From positions 1-64,000 of the forward strand of contig JBNMLH010000004.1 in the NCBI GenBank assembly GCA_050875145.1: DNA of 64,000 nucleotides, given 5' to 3'. This stretch comes from CAG-411 sp050875145 (lineage in GTDB: Bacteria; Bacillota; Clostridia; Lachnospirales; Lachnospiraceae). The notes below the pieces were generated by a model that worked only from the letters and a program-made list of their open reading frames with translations, ran no database searches and had not been told where the DNA came from. Positions 33,999-42,087 of this stretch are shown in pieces (position 1 is the first letter of the stretch; each line of letters begins with the position of its first letter). Made by a program: the position numbers and the translations under genes.

Positions 33999-34364
33999 AT
34001 GAACGCAGGAACAATAGGAGTAGTAGTTGTACTTTTGGCTATCATTGCATTTGCTTGCAAAGACAGCTTGAAACATTTCAAAGGAGAAGGTGGCTGTTGC
34101 GGTGGAAGCAGTGAGAAACCTGAAAAAAAGAAACTATCGGGAGAAAAGATAGGAGAAAAAGTTATCCATATTGAAGGGATGCATTGCAAAAACTGTAAAA
34201 ACAGTGTGGAGAAACATATCAATGAAATTGATGGTGCAGTAGCAAAAGTAAATTTAAAGAAGAAAATTGCTATTGTTTCACTAGATAGAGAGGTATCAGA
34301 GGAGCAGTTACGGGAAGCAGTGGAGAAAGCGGACTTTACAGTAACTGGAATCGAGTCCAGATAA
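33999..34364 (+). CDS. Membrane-anchored heavy-metal-binding (HMA) protein
   Basis: The 121-residue protein has one N-terminal membrane helix (about 5-20) followed by a Cys/Gly-rich cytoplasmic patch with GGCCGG. The start resembles the FeoB-associated Cys-rich membrane protein family. Residues 52-121 form an HMA ferredoxin-like domain with the metal motif GMHCKNC. It may deliver Cu(I) to the ATPase encoded 10 bp downstream while staying at the membrane. AAGGAGG lies 6 bp before the ATG. The anchored design differs from soluble CopZ. Confidence 0.85.
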   Translation: MNAGTIGVVVVLLAIIAFACKDSLKHFKGEGGCCGGSSEKPEKKKLSGEKIGEKVIHIEGMHCKNCKNSVEKHINEIDGAVAKVNLKKKIAIVSLDREVSEEQLREAVEKADFTVTGIESR

Positions 34365-34374
34365 GGAGGTATCT

Positions 34375-36891
34375 ATGAAGCAATATAATGTAACTGGCAT
34401 GAGTTGTGCCGCGTGTAGTACCAGAGTGGAAAAGGCAGTAACAAAGTTGGAGGGGGTTACTGCCTGCTCCGTTAGTCTTTTGACAAATTCTATGGGAGTA
34501 GAGGGGGAGGTAGCCCCTGAGACTGTCATAAGAGCCGTAGAAGAGGCTGGGTATGGTGCAAGTTTAAAAGGGGCAGAAAAGAAGCAGTCTGTATCAGAGC
34601 AGGAAGATGCATTAAAGGATAGAGAAACGCCCATGTTAAAAAAACGATTATTCTCTTCCATCATATTTTTAATTATTTTAATGTATATATCTATGGGGCA
34701 TATGATGTGGAACTGGCCATTGCCCGCATTTTTTATGGATAACCATGTTGCAATGGGATTATTACAACTATTGTTGACTGTTATTATTATGGTAATTAAC
34801 CAAAAGTTTTTTATTAGTGGATTTAAGAGTCTTTTTCATAAAGCCCCGAATATGGATACCTTGGTGGCATTGGGAGCAAGTGCAGCATTTGTATATAGTA
34901 CCTATGCACTGTTTGCCATGACCGATGCACAGGTAAAAGGGGATATGGATGCAGTAATGCATTATATGCATGAGTTTTACTTTGAATCAGCGGCCATGAT
35001 ATTGACTTTGATTACGGTGGGAAAAATGCTGGAAGCACACGCAAAAGGAAAAACGACAGATGCTTTAAAAGGATTGATGCAGCTTGCACCGAAAACAGCA
35101 GTTATTCTAAAGGATGGAAAAGAGCAGGAAGTCTCTATTGAACAGGTAAAAAAAGGGGATATATTTGTTGTTCGTCCGGGAGAAAATATACCTGTAGATG
35201 GTGTTATTGTAGAGGGAAGTAGTGCAATCAATGAATCTGCCTTGACTGGAGAGAGTATCCCGGTAGACAAAGAAAAGGGAGACGATATTTTTGCAGCTAC
35301 CATCAATCAGTCTGGATTTTTAACTTGCAAAGCAACAAAAGTAGGAGAAGACACCACTTTATCGAAGATTATTCAAATGGTTAGCGATGCGGCAGCAACG
35401 AAAGCGCCTATTGCAAAAGTTGCGGATAAAGTTTCAGGAGTATTCGTTCCTGTGGTTATTTTGGTTGCTTTATTTACTATTGCAATATGGCTATTGGCAG
35501 GAGAAAGTGTAGGATTTTCCCTTGCTAGAGGTATTTCTGTGTTGGTAATTAGTTGCCCGTGTGCATTGGGGTTGGCAACGCCTGTGGCTATTATGGTAGG
35601 AAATGGAGTAGGAGCCAAAAACGGCATATTGTTTAAGACAGCAGAATCCATAGAGCAGACAGGAAAAATGGATGTGATTGCTCTGGATAAGACAGGAACG
35701 ATTACCAAAGGAGAACCGACGGTTACGGATATTATACCGGGAGAGGGTATTACAGAAGAAGCATTAGTGGAATATGCAGCCTCTTTAGAGAGTAAAAGTG
35801 AACATCCATTAGCTTCTGCTATTATACAGTATGCAGGAAGGCAGAACATACAGATGGATGAGGTAACAGATTTTACAGCACTTCCTGGCAATGGATTGAC
35901 AGCAAAGCAAAAAGGTGAGCAACTTTTTGGTGGAAATCAGATATGGATACAGAAACAGGTTACGATTGCGGATGTCATATTACAGAAGGCAGAAATGCTT
36001 GCAAAAGAAGGAAAAACACCATTATTCTTTGCAAAGGGTAAAACATTTTTGGGTATTATTGCTGTGGCAGATGTAATCAAAGAGGATAGTGCCAGAGCAG
36101 TAAAACAGTTACAGGATATGGGAATTCGTGTGGTAATGCTTACTGGTGATAATGAAAATACAGCCAAAGCAATCGGTAGACAGGCAGGTGTGGATCAAGT
36201 AATTGCAGATGTACTTCCAGAAGGAAAAGAACAGGTTGTACGACAGTTGCAGAAACAGGGAAAAGTTGCTATGGTTGGGGATGGAATTAACGATGCACCA
36301 GCTCTTACAAGAGCAGACATGGGAATTGCCATTGGTGCAGGTACAGATATTGCTATAGATGCAGCAGATGTTGTATTGATGAAGAGTAGATTACTTGATG
36401 TACCGGCTGCTATTCGTTTGAGTCGTGCGACATTAAAAAACATACACGAAAATTTATTCTGGGCATTTTTCTATAATGTAATTGGAATCCCTTTGGCAGC
36501 GGGCATATGGATACCAATATTTGGATGGAAATTAAACCCAATGTTTGGTGCAGCGGCAATGAGTCTTTCTAGTTTTTGCGTAGTCACCAATGCATTACGC
36601 TTGAATTTGTGCAGGCTTTATGATACAAAGAAAGATAGAAAAAGAAAACAGAGAAAACAGAAACAACAGGAGGGCGTTATTATGACAAAGACAATGAAAA
36701 TTGAAGGAATGATGTGTGGACATTGTGAAGCAAGAGTAAAGAAAGCATTAGAAGCTTTGCCACAGGTAACAGAAGCAGAAGTAAGCCATAAGGATGGAAC
36801 CGCAGTGGTAACACTTGCAGAAGAAATCTCTGATGCAGAGCTTACAAAAGCCGTAGAGGAGCAGGATTATACGGTAACATCTGTACAGTAA
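34375..36891 (+). CDS. copA: Copper-exporting P1B ATPase with N- and C-terminal HMA domains
   Basis: The 838-residue ATPase has an N-terminal HMA domain (GMSCAAC), eight membrane helices, the actuator motif (TGES), the intramembrane CPC (Cys394-Pro-Cys396), phosphorylation Asp438 in DKTGT, SEHPLAS, and the GDGINDAP hinge. These are the marks of Cu(I) export ATPases. After the last helix, a Lys/Arg/Gln linker leads to a second HMA domain (GMMCGHC) fused at the C terminus, where most CopA proteins end. That segment has its own perfect ribosome binding site and ATG. The gene is in the CsoR operon, 10 bp after the anchored HMA protein. A terminator follows at once. Confidence 0.94.
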   Translation: MKQYNVTGMSCAACSTRVEKAVTKLEGVTACSVSLLTNSMGVEGEVAPETVIRAVEEAGYGASLKGAEKKQSVSEQEDALKDRETPMLKKRLFSSIIFLIILMYISMGHMMWNWPLPAFFMDNHVAMGLLQLLLTVIIMVINQKFFISGFKSLFHKAPNMDTLVALGASAAFVYSTYALFAMTDAQVKGDMDAVMHYMHEFYFESAAMILTLITVGKMLEAHAKGKTTDALKGLMQLAPKTAVILKDGKEQEVSIEQVKKGDIFVVRPGENIPVDGVIVEGSSAINESALTGESIPVDKEKGDDIFAATINQSGFLTCKATKVGEDTTLSKIIQMVSDAAATKAPIAKVADKVSGVFVPVVILVALFTIAIWLLAGESVGFSLARGISVLVISCPCALGLATPVAIMVGNGVGAKNGILFKTAESIEQTGKMDVIALDKTGTITKGEPTVTDIIPGEGITEEALVEYAASLESKSEHPLASAIIQYAGRQNIQMDEVTDFTALPGNGLTAKQKGEQLFGGNQIWIQKQVTIADVILQKAEMLAKEGKTPLFFAKGKTFLGIIAVADVIKEDSARAVKQLQDMGIRVVMLTGDNENTAKAIGRQAGVDQVIADVLPEGKEQVVRQLQKQGKVAMVGDGINDAPALTRADMGIAIGAGTDIAIDAADVVLMKSRLLDVPAAIRLSRATLKNIHENLFWAFFYNVIGIPLAAGIWIPIFGWKLNPMFGAAAMSLSSFCVVTNALRLNLCRLYDTKKDRKRKQRKQKQQEGVIMTKTMKIEGMMCGHCEARVKKALEALPQVTEAEVSHKDGTAVVTLAEEISDAELTKAVEEQDYTVTSVQ
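36682..36891 (+). CDS. copZ: Possible free CopZ-like chaperone from an internal start in copA
   Basis: Inside copA and in the same frame, AGGAGGG (36668-36674) lies 7 bp before ATG 36682. Initiation there would give a 69-residue HMA protein, the exact size and sequence type of CopZ, with GMMCGHC and a full beta-alpha-beta-beta-alpha-beta pattern. Both a fused ATPase and a free chaperone could thus come from one gene, or the fusion may be a recent loss of the copA stop codon. Internal initiation is inferred from the sequence alone. Confidence 0.55.
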   Translation: MTKTMKIEGMMCGHCEARVKKALEALPQVTEAEVSHKDGTAVVTLAEEISDAELTKAVEEQDYTVTSVQ

Positions 36892-36893
36892 TG

Positions 36894-36921
36894 AAAAAGC
36901 CCCCAAAATGGGGCTTTTTTT
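36894..36921 (+). terminator. Terminator of the copper operon
   Basis: GCCCC (36899-36903) pairs with GGGGC (36910-36914), flanked by A5 and T7. Confidence 0.9.
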
Positions 36922-37060
36922 CGTTACGCTTCTAGTTTTTTTAATTGTGTATTCATATGTAATTTCCCCTTTTCTTTTATCATGATGTATTGTGTTAGCA
37001 ATAGTTTAAAACTGATATGATGTATGTCAATTCACCAAAGTATGAATTTTACAATAGTAC

Positions 37061-37101
37061 TTTACATACATTTTAAAAATAATTTACCCGATTGTGATAG
37101 A
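37061..37101 (+). promoter_or_regulatory. Pho-box-like repeats upstream of ppk1
   Basis: TTTACATACAT, TTTAAAAATAA and TTTACCCGATT abut at 37061, 37072 and 37083, an exact 11-bp period. A weak -10 (GATAGA, 37096-37101) follows. The first block shares TTTACATA with the array before the secreted phosphatase. The remaining 350-base gap (36922-37268) shows nothing else that I recognise. Confidence 0.4.
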
Positions 37102-37268
37102 GCATAGAAATGGAAAATGTTATGCTTTAAAGGGTAATATTTGTAAAGTTCTATGTATGGAACAAATAAAAAAAAGGAAAACTATAAATAGTAGAACTTT
37201 ATCCTGGCATATAGTGTTAATGTTGGTAGCAAAAAGCTAAAACATAAGAAAAGGTGGAGGACTTAAAA

Positions 37269-39332
37269 ATGAAAAGAAAAAATTGTTATGCAAATCGGGA
37301 ATTATCCTGGTTACAATTTAATGAAAGAGTGTTAGAGGAAGCAGGAAATCCAAATGTTCCATTAGCAGAACGACTGACATTTGCATCTATTTTTCAATCA
37401 AACTTAGATGAGTTTTTTATGGTGCGTGTAGGTACTTTGATGGTGCAAATGCATGCCAAAGAAAAAATAAAAGAAAATAAAACAAAAATGACCAGTAAAC
37501 AGCAGGTTGCTGAAATTTTGAAACGAACAGAACAACTGGAAAAGAAAAAAGCGAAAATCTATGAACAGATTATGGGGGAATTAGAACCCTACGGAATTCG
37601 TATTATTAATTTTAATAAACTATCTAATAAGGAAGGAAAAGTGCTGGAAACCTATTTTGACCATCAGATTATGCCTTTTTTATCACCTATTTTAGTAGAT
37701 AAACAGCAGCCATTTCCTTTCCTAAATAATAAGGAATTATATGCAATTGTTGTATTAGATGGAAAAAATGGAAAACAGACAGGAATTGTTCCATGTTCCA
37801 ATAGTGTATTTAAACGTCTGATTGAAATTCCAACCAGACCGGGGAATTTTATGTTGTCTGAGGAATTGATTTTACACTTTGTAGAAAAATTATTTCCGCA
37901 TTATTTGATTAAAGAAAAGGCAGTTATGCGATGCACAAGAAATGCGGATATAGATGCGGCAGATGTGTATGACGAAGATTTGGACTATCGTGACATTATG
38001 GAACATCTGATAAAAAAGAGAAGCAGATTGAGTCCTGTTCGCTTGGAACTGTCCAGAGAGATCAATGAGAAGGCAAAAAAAGAAATCTGTTCTTACTTTG
38101 ATTTAAAAAAGGAGCATGTAATACAAGTGGGAACACCGCTTGACTTATCTTATGTATTTCAGATACAAAATTATTTGCGAGACCATTCCGATAAAAAAGA
38201 GGAACTTTTTTATGAAAAGAGGACACCAAGACAGCCTGCATGTTATAATGCAAAAGAAAGTATGCTGGCGCAGATACAGAGAAAGGATATGTTGCTGTCC
38301 TACCCTTACGAAAGTATGAAACCATTTTTAAATTTGCTTCGTGAGGCGGCAGAAGATGAAACGGTAGTTGCGATTAAGATGACCTTATATCGTGTAGCAC
38401 ATCAAAGTAAAATCATTGAGGCGTTGGTACAAGCGGCGGAGAATGGAAAAGAGGTTGTTGTGCTGGTAGAACTTCGTGCTCGTTTTGATGAAGAAAATAA
38501 TATTGAAATGTCAAGACGATTGGAAGAGGCAGGTTGCCGAATTATTTATGGATTAGGGAATTACAAAGTACATTCCAAACTTTGCCAGATTACCAGAAAG
38601 ACAGAACAGGGAATTTCCTATATAACACAGATTGGAACAGGAAATTATAATGAGAAAACAGCAACGCTTTATACGGATTTATCTCTTATGACAGCCAATC
38701 AACAGATTGGAAAAGAAGTAGCAGCTATTTTTCAGGCGTTGCTATTTGGCGAGACCATTGAGGAAACCAATCATTTGTTGGTAGCGCCACATTGTTTGCA
38801 GAATAAAATAATTACCTTTATAGAGGAAGAAATAAAGAAGGCGGAAAACGGACAAGAAGCCTATATTGGTATAAAAATCAATTCGCTCACCGATAAAGTC
38901 CTTATTAAGAAATTAATCGATGCATCTATGGCAGGAGTAAAGGTAGAATTAATTGTAAGAGGAATTTGTTGTCTGATTCCTGGATTGCCAGAATATACAG
39001 AAAATATTACGATAGTCAGTGTTGTCGGAAGATTTTTGGAACATTCGCGTATTTATCGCTTCGGTATAAAGGAAGAAGAAAAGATATTTATTTCTTCTGC
39101 AGATTTGATGACACGAAATACTGTTAGAAGAGTGGAAGTGGCAGCTCCGATTTATGATAGGGAAAGCAGAGAAAAAATCAGAAATATATTTGACACAATG
39201 ATGCTGGATGATGAAAAGGGAAAAGAGCAACATGCAGATGGTAAATATTATAGCAGAAAAATAAATGAAACACCGATTAATTCGCAAGAATTATTTTATG
39301 AGAAAGCATATGAGGCGGCAGAACGCATATAA
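37269..39332 (+). CDS. ppk1: Polyphosphate kinase 1
   Basis: The 687-residue enzyme has the complete PPK1 layout: N-terminal helical domain (ANRELSWLQFNERV), the head domain, and two phospholipase-D-like C-terminal domains with His435 (NYKVHSKL) and His592 (EHSRIYRF). These match the E. coli positions of the phosphorylated and assisting histidines. It makes polyphosphate from ATP reversibly. I start at ATG 37269, 8 bp after GGTGGAGG; GTG 37254 lies inside that site. Phosphofructokinase follows 46 bp downstream. A Pho-box-like array lies about 170 bp upstream. Confidence 0.95.
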   Translation: MKRKNCYANRELSWLQFNERVLEEAGNPNVPLAERLTFASIFQSNLDEFFMVRVGTLMVQMHAKEKIKENKTKMTSKQQVAEILKRTEQLEKKKAKIYEQIMGELEPYGIRIINFNKLSNKEGKVLETYFDHQIMPFLSPILVDKQQPFPFLNNKELYAIVVLDGKNGKQTGIVPCSNSVFKRLIEIPTRPGNFMLSEELILHFVEKLFPHYLIKEKAVMRCTRNADIDAADVYDEDLDYRDIMEHLIKKRSRLSPVRLELSREINEKAKKEICSYFDLKKEHVIQVGTPLDLSYVFQIQNYLRDHSDKKEELFYEKRTPRQPACYNAKESMLAQIQRKDMLLSYPYESMKPFLNLLREAAEDETVVAIKMTLYRVAHQSKIIEALVQAAENGKEVVVLVELRARFDEENNIEMSRRLEEAGCRIIYGLGNYKVHSKLCQITRKTEQGISYITQIGTGNYNEKTATLYTDLSLMTANQQIGKEVAAIFQALLFGETIEETNHLLVAPHCLQNKIITFIEEEIKKAENGQEAYIGIKINSLTDKVLIKKLIDASMAGVKVELIVRGICCLIPGLPEYTENITIVSVVGRFLEHSRIYRFGIKEEEKIFISSADLMTRNTVRRVEVAAPIYDRESREKIRNIFDTMMLDDEKGKEQHADGKYYSRKINETPINSQELFYEKAYEAAERI

Positions 39333-39378
39333 GGATTGTCGTATGTGGTAGTGAAGAATAAGTTTTGGAGGGAAAAGA

Positions 39379-40455
39379 ATGCTTCGAATAGGAATGTTGA
39401 CAAGTGGAGGCGACTGTCAGGCATTAAATGCAGCAATGCGTGGAGTCGTAAAAACTTTATATCAAAAAGAGAAGGAAGTAGAAATTTATGGTTTTCAGGA
39501 TGGGTATAAAGGATTAATTTATGGAAATTATGAAATATTGACAGACCAAGATTTTTCAGGAATATTAACACTTGGAGGAACCATTTTAGGCTCCTCCAGA
39601 CAACCATTTAAAAAAATGGGACAACCGGATGAAAATGGACTGGATAAAGTACAGGCAATGAAGGATAATTATAAAAAATTGAAATTGGATTGTCTGGTAA
39701 TCTTAGGTGGAAATGGGACACATAAAACTGCTAACTTGCTTCGTAGTCAGGGACTTCATGTGGTGACGTTACCTAAAACGATTGATAATGATATTTGGGG
39801 AACAGATATGACATTTGGATTCCAGAGTGCAGTGGATATTGCCACAAATGCGATTGATTGTATTCATACAACAGCAGCGTCCCATGGAAGAATATTTGTA
39901 GTGGAAATTATGGGACATAAAGTAGGTTGGATGACGTTACATGCAGGAATTGCGGGAGGGGCGGATATTATTTTGATTCCGGAAATTCCTTATGACATTG
40001 ATGCAGTCGTAAAAGCCATTGAAAAAAGAAATGCCAAAGGCAAACGTTTTACTATATTGGCAGTAGCGGAAGGTGCCATTTCAAAAGAGGATGCTATGCT
40101 GACGAAAAAGCAGCTAAAGGAAAAGAAAAAGAGGACAGCATATCCGTCAGTATCTTATGAAATTGCAGATGAAGTTTCAAAGCGTACTGGAATGGAAATT
40201 CGCATTACAGTTCCCGGACATATGCAGCGCGGTGGTTCTCCATGCCCTTATGATCGTGTACTTGCAACTCGTTTAGGTGCAGCCGCGGCTAGCTTGATTT
40301 TACAGAAAAATTATGGAAATATGGTCGGAATTGTAGAGGACAAGGTAGTAGCAGTACCTTTAGAGGAAGTAGCAGGAAAATTGAAAAAAATAAATCCAGA
40401 AGCGGATATTATCAAAGAAACAAGAGATTTAGGAATTAGTTTTGGGGATTGTTAA
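39379..40455 (+). CDS. pfkA: 6-phosphofructokinase
   Basis: The 358-residue enzyme of the PFKA family phosphorylates fructose 6-phosphate in glycolysis. Visible motifs are the N-terminal TSGGDCQALNAAMRG, GGNGTHKTA (residues 110-118), PKTIDND (Lys133) and the C-terminal GHMQRGGSP. The residue after the donor-binding glycine pair is Gly113, which favours ATP, while Lys133 is the residue usual in group III and PPi enzymes. The preceding position is Asn112 rather than the common Asp. ATP is the likelier donor. GGAGGG lies before the ATG. It probably shares a transcript with ppk1. Confidence 0.9.
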   Translation: MLRIGMLTSGGDCQALNAAMRGVVKTLYQKEKEVEIYGFQDGYKGLIYGNYEILTDQDFSGILTLGGTILGSSRQPFKKMGQPDENGLDKVQAMKDNYKKLKLDCLVILGGNGTHKTANLLRSQGLHVVTLPKTIDNDIWGTDMTFGFQSAVDIATNAIDCIHTTAASHGRIFVVEIMGHKVGWMTLHAGIAGGADIILIPEIPYDIDAVVKAIEKRNAKGKRFTILAVAEGAISKEDAMLTKKQLKEKKKRTAYPSVSYEIADEVSKRTGMEIRITVPGHMQRGGSPCPYDRVLATRLGAAAASLILQKNYGNMVGIVEDKVVAVPLEEVAGKLKKINPEADIIKETRDLGISFGDC

Positions 40456-40549
40456 GGAAAAGAAAGTGTGTGTTATGCATTGCTTGTTTTTTTGATATGT
40501 GACATATGTTATATTTGAATTAGATAGAAGCCTATAGGGATTAGCACTG

Positions 40550-40592
40550 TAGCAGTTAGTTATGTTTTGTAGCAAAGCGTAATTGACTGCTA
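40550..40592 (+). terminator. Possible terminator after pfkA
   Basis: TAGCAGTTAGTTATG (40550-40564) pairs with CGTAATTGACTGCTA (40578-40592), with wobble pairs, followed by TTTTGCTCT. The T tract is short and the hairpin lies 95 bp after the stop codon. Confidence 0.4.
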
Positions 40593-40729
40593 TTTTGCTC
40601 TAAAAAGCATGCAACCCACTTTCTTGTGAATAAAAGAAGTGACTTTGCTGATTTGGTATGATAAGATAGATTCTAATAATGATAGCAGTCTTTAGAGAAT
40701 GGATCGAAAAGGAGGTTGCGATTGGAAAA

Positions 40730-41176
40730 ATGGAAATATTTGTAGATGCAGATGCCTGTCCTGTTGTTCGCATTATTGAGAAGATAGCGGAAAAATACAA
40801 TGTTTCAGTTACATTACTTTGTGACACGAATCATATTTTACATTCTGAGTATAGCGAAGTGCTTGTGATAGGTGCAGGAGCAGATGCAGTGGATTATAAG
40901 TTAATTAGTATATGCCAGAAAGGGGATATTGTGGTATCACAAGATTATGGAGTGGCAGCAATGGCACTTGGAAAGGGCGCTTATGCCATTCATCAGTCGG
41001 GAAAATGGTATACCAATGAAAATATAGATCAAATGTTGATGGAGAGACATCTGGCAAAAAAAGCAAGACGGAGTAAGAAAAAAAATCACATAAAAGGACC
41101 ACGAAAAAGGACGGAGGAAGATGATATCCGATTTGCGGAGAGTTTTGAAAGGTTGCTTTGTAAAGCTCTGAATTGA
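40730..41176 (+). CDS. YaiI/YqxD family protein (DUF188)
   Basis: The 148-residue protein matches the YaiI/YqxD (UPF0178) family from end to end: FVDADACPVV at the start, the VIGAGADAVDY and GDIVVSQDYGVAAMAL segments, and the GPRKRTEEDDIRFAESFERLL tail. The fold is PIN-like with conserved Asp residues, but no activity has been proven for the family. AAGGAGG lies 14 bp before ATG 40730, an unusually long spacing. Earlier in-frame codons do not match the family. The gene stands alone. Confidence 0.88.
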   Translation: MEIFVDADACPVVRIIEKIAEKYNVSVTLLCDTNHILHSEYSEVLVIGAGADAVDYKLISICQKGDIVVSQDYGVAAMALGKGAYAIHQSGKWYTNENIDQMLMERHLAKKARRSKKKNHIKGPRKRTEEDDIRFAESFERLLCKALN

Positions 41177-41292
41177 TAAAAGTGCTTTGTATAGTTATAG
41201 TGCAAGAAATTGATTGCTGTGTAATAACAGGGAGGCACTAAAGTTTTGATTACAAAGTTTTTTCTTTGACACAGAAAAGAGGGGGAAGAATA

Positions 41293-42087
41293 ATGTTACA
41301 GGCAGAAGAAATTTCAAAAGTATTTATGCGTAATAAAAGACAGTCGGATAAAAAAAGCAGGAAAACAAAAGAAGAATTTTACGCGGTAGATCATTTGTCT
41401 TTGCAGGTAGAAAAAGGGGAAATTGTTGGAATTTTAGGGCCAAATGGTGCAGGTAAAACAACCTTGCTTCGAATGTTAGGTTGTTTGATGAAACCAACCA
41501 GTGGAACAGTAGCTTTGTTTAATGAACAGGGGGAAAAGCTGACAGATTTGGTGGAATGCAAAAAACAAATTGGATATTTATCGGAAAATACCAAACTATA
41601 CCAAAGACTAAGCGTAAGAGAAATGCTGGAATTGTTTGCAGAGATTTATAAAATAGACAGAAATGAGGGCAAAGAAAGAATTACAGACATTTTTAGAGTG
41701 TTAGATATGGAAGAATTTGGAGATAATCGGATAGGAAAGTTATCAACAGGGCAGACTCAGCGAGCTTCCATTGCCAGATGTTTGCTACATAATCCTGAAA
41801 TTTATATTTTTGACGAACCAACACTGGGATTGGATGTTATAAGCAGTGAATCTATTGTAAATTTTATGAAACAGGAAAAAGAGCGGGGAAAGGCTGTAGT
41901 GTACTCTACACACTATATGGAAGAGGCACAATATCTATGTGACCGCATTTATATGTTACATAAAGGAAAGATTATTGCACAAGGAATACCTGCAAGCTTG
42001 ATGGAAGAGACACATACAGATAATTTACGAAATGCATTTATGCAATTGATAGAGGGGGAGACAAATCATGGTACAGGCATTGTATAA
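41293..42087 (+). CDS. natA: ABC transporter ATPase, NatA type
   Basis: The 264-residue ATPase has Walker A (GPNGAGKTT), signature (LSTGQTQRA), Walker B (YIFDEPTLGLD) and the H loop (YSTHYMEE). The KKQIGYLSENTKLYQRLSV segment is typical of NatA, the ATPase of the NatAB sodium exporter. A Lys-rich insertion lies at about 14-28. GAGGGGGA lies before ATG 41293. The permease gene overlaps its end by 20 bp, so the two are coupled. Confidence 0.88.
   Translation: MLQAEEISKVFMRNKRQSDKKSRKTKEEFYAVDHLSLQVEKGEIVGILGPNGAGKTTLLRMLGCLMKPTSGTVALFNEQGEKLTDLVECKKQIGYLSENTKLYQRLSVREMLELFAEIYKIDRNEGKERITDIFRVLDMEEFGDNRIGKLSTGQTQRASIARCLLHNPEIYIFDEPTLGLDVISSESIVNFMKQEKERGKAVVYSTHYMEEAQYLCDRIYMLHKGKIIAQGIPASLMEETHTDNLRNAFMQLIEGETNHGTGIV

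Noticed and set aside
35373..35891. 172-codon frame on the minus strand inside copA
   Set aside because: It is antisense to well-conserved ATPase motifs, has no ribosome binding site and its composition mirrors the sense codons.
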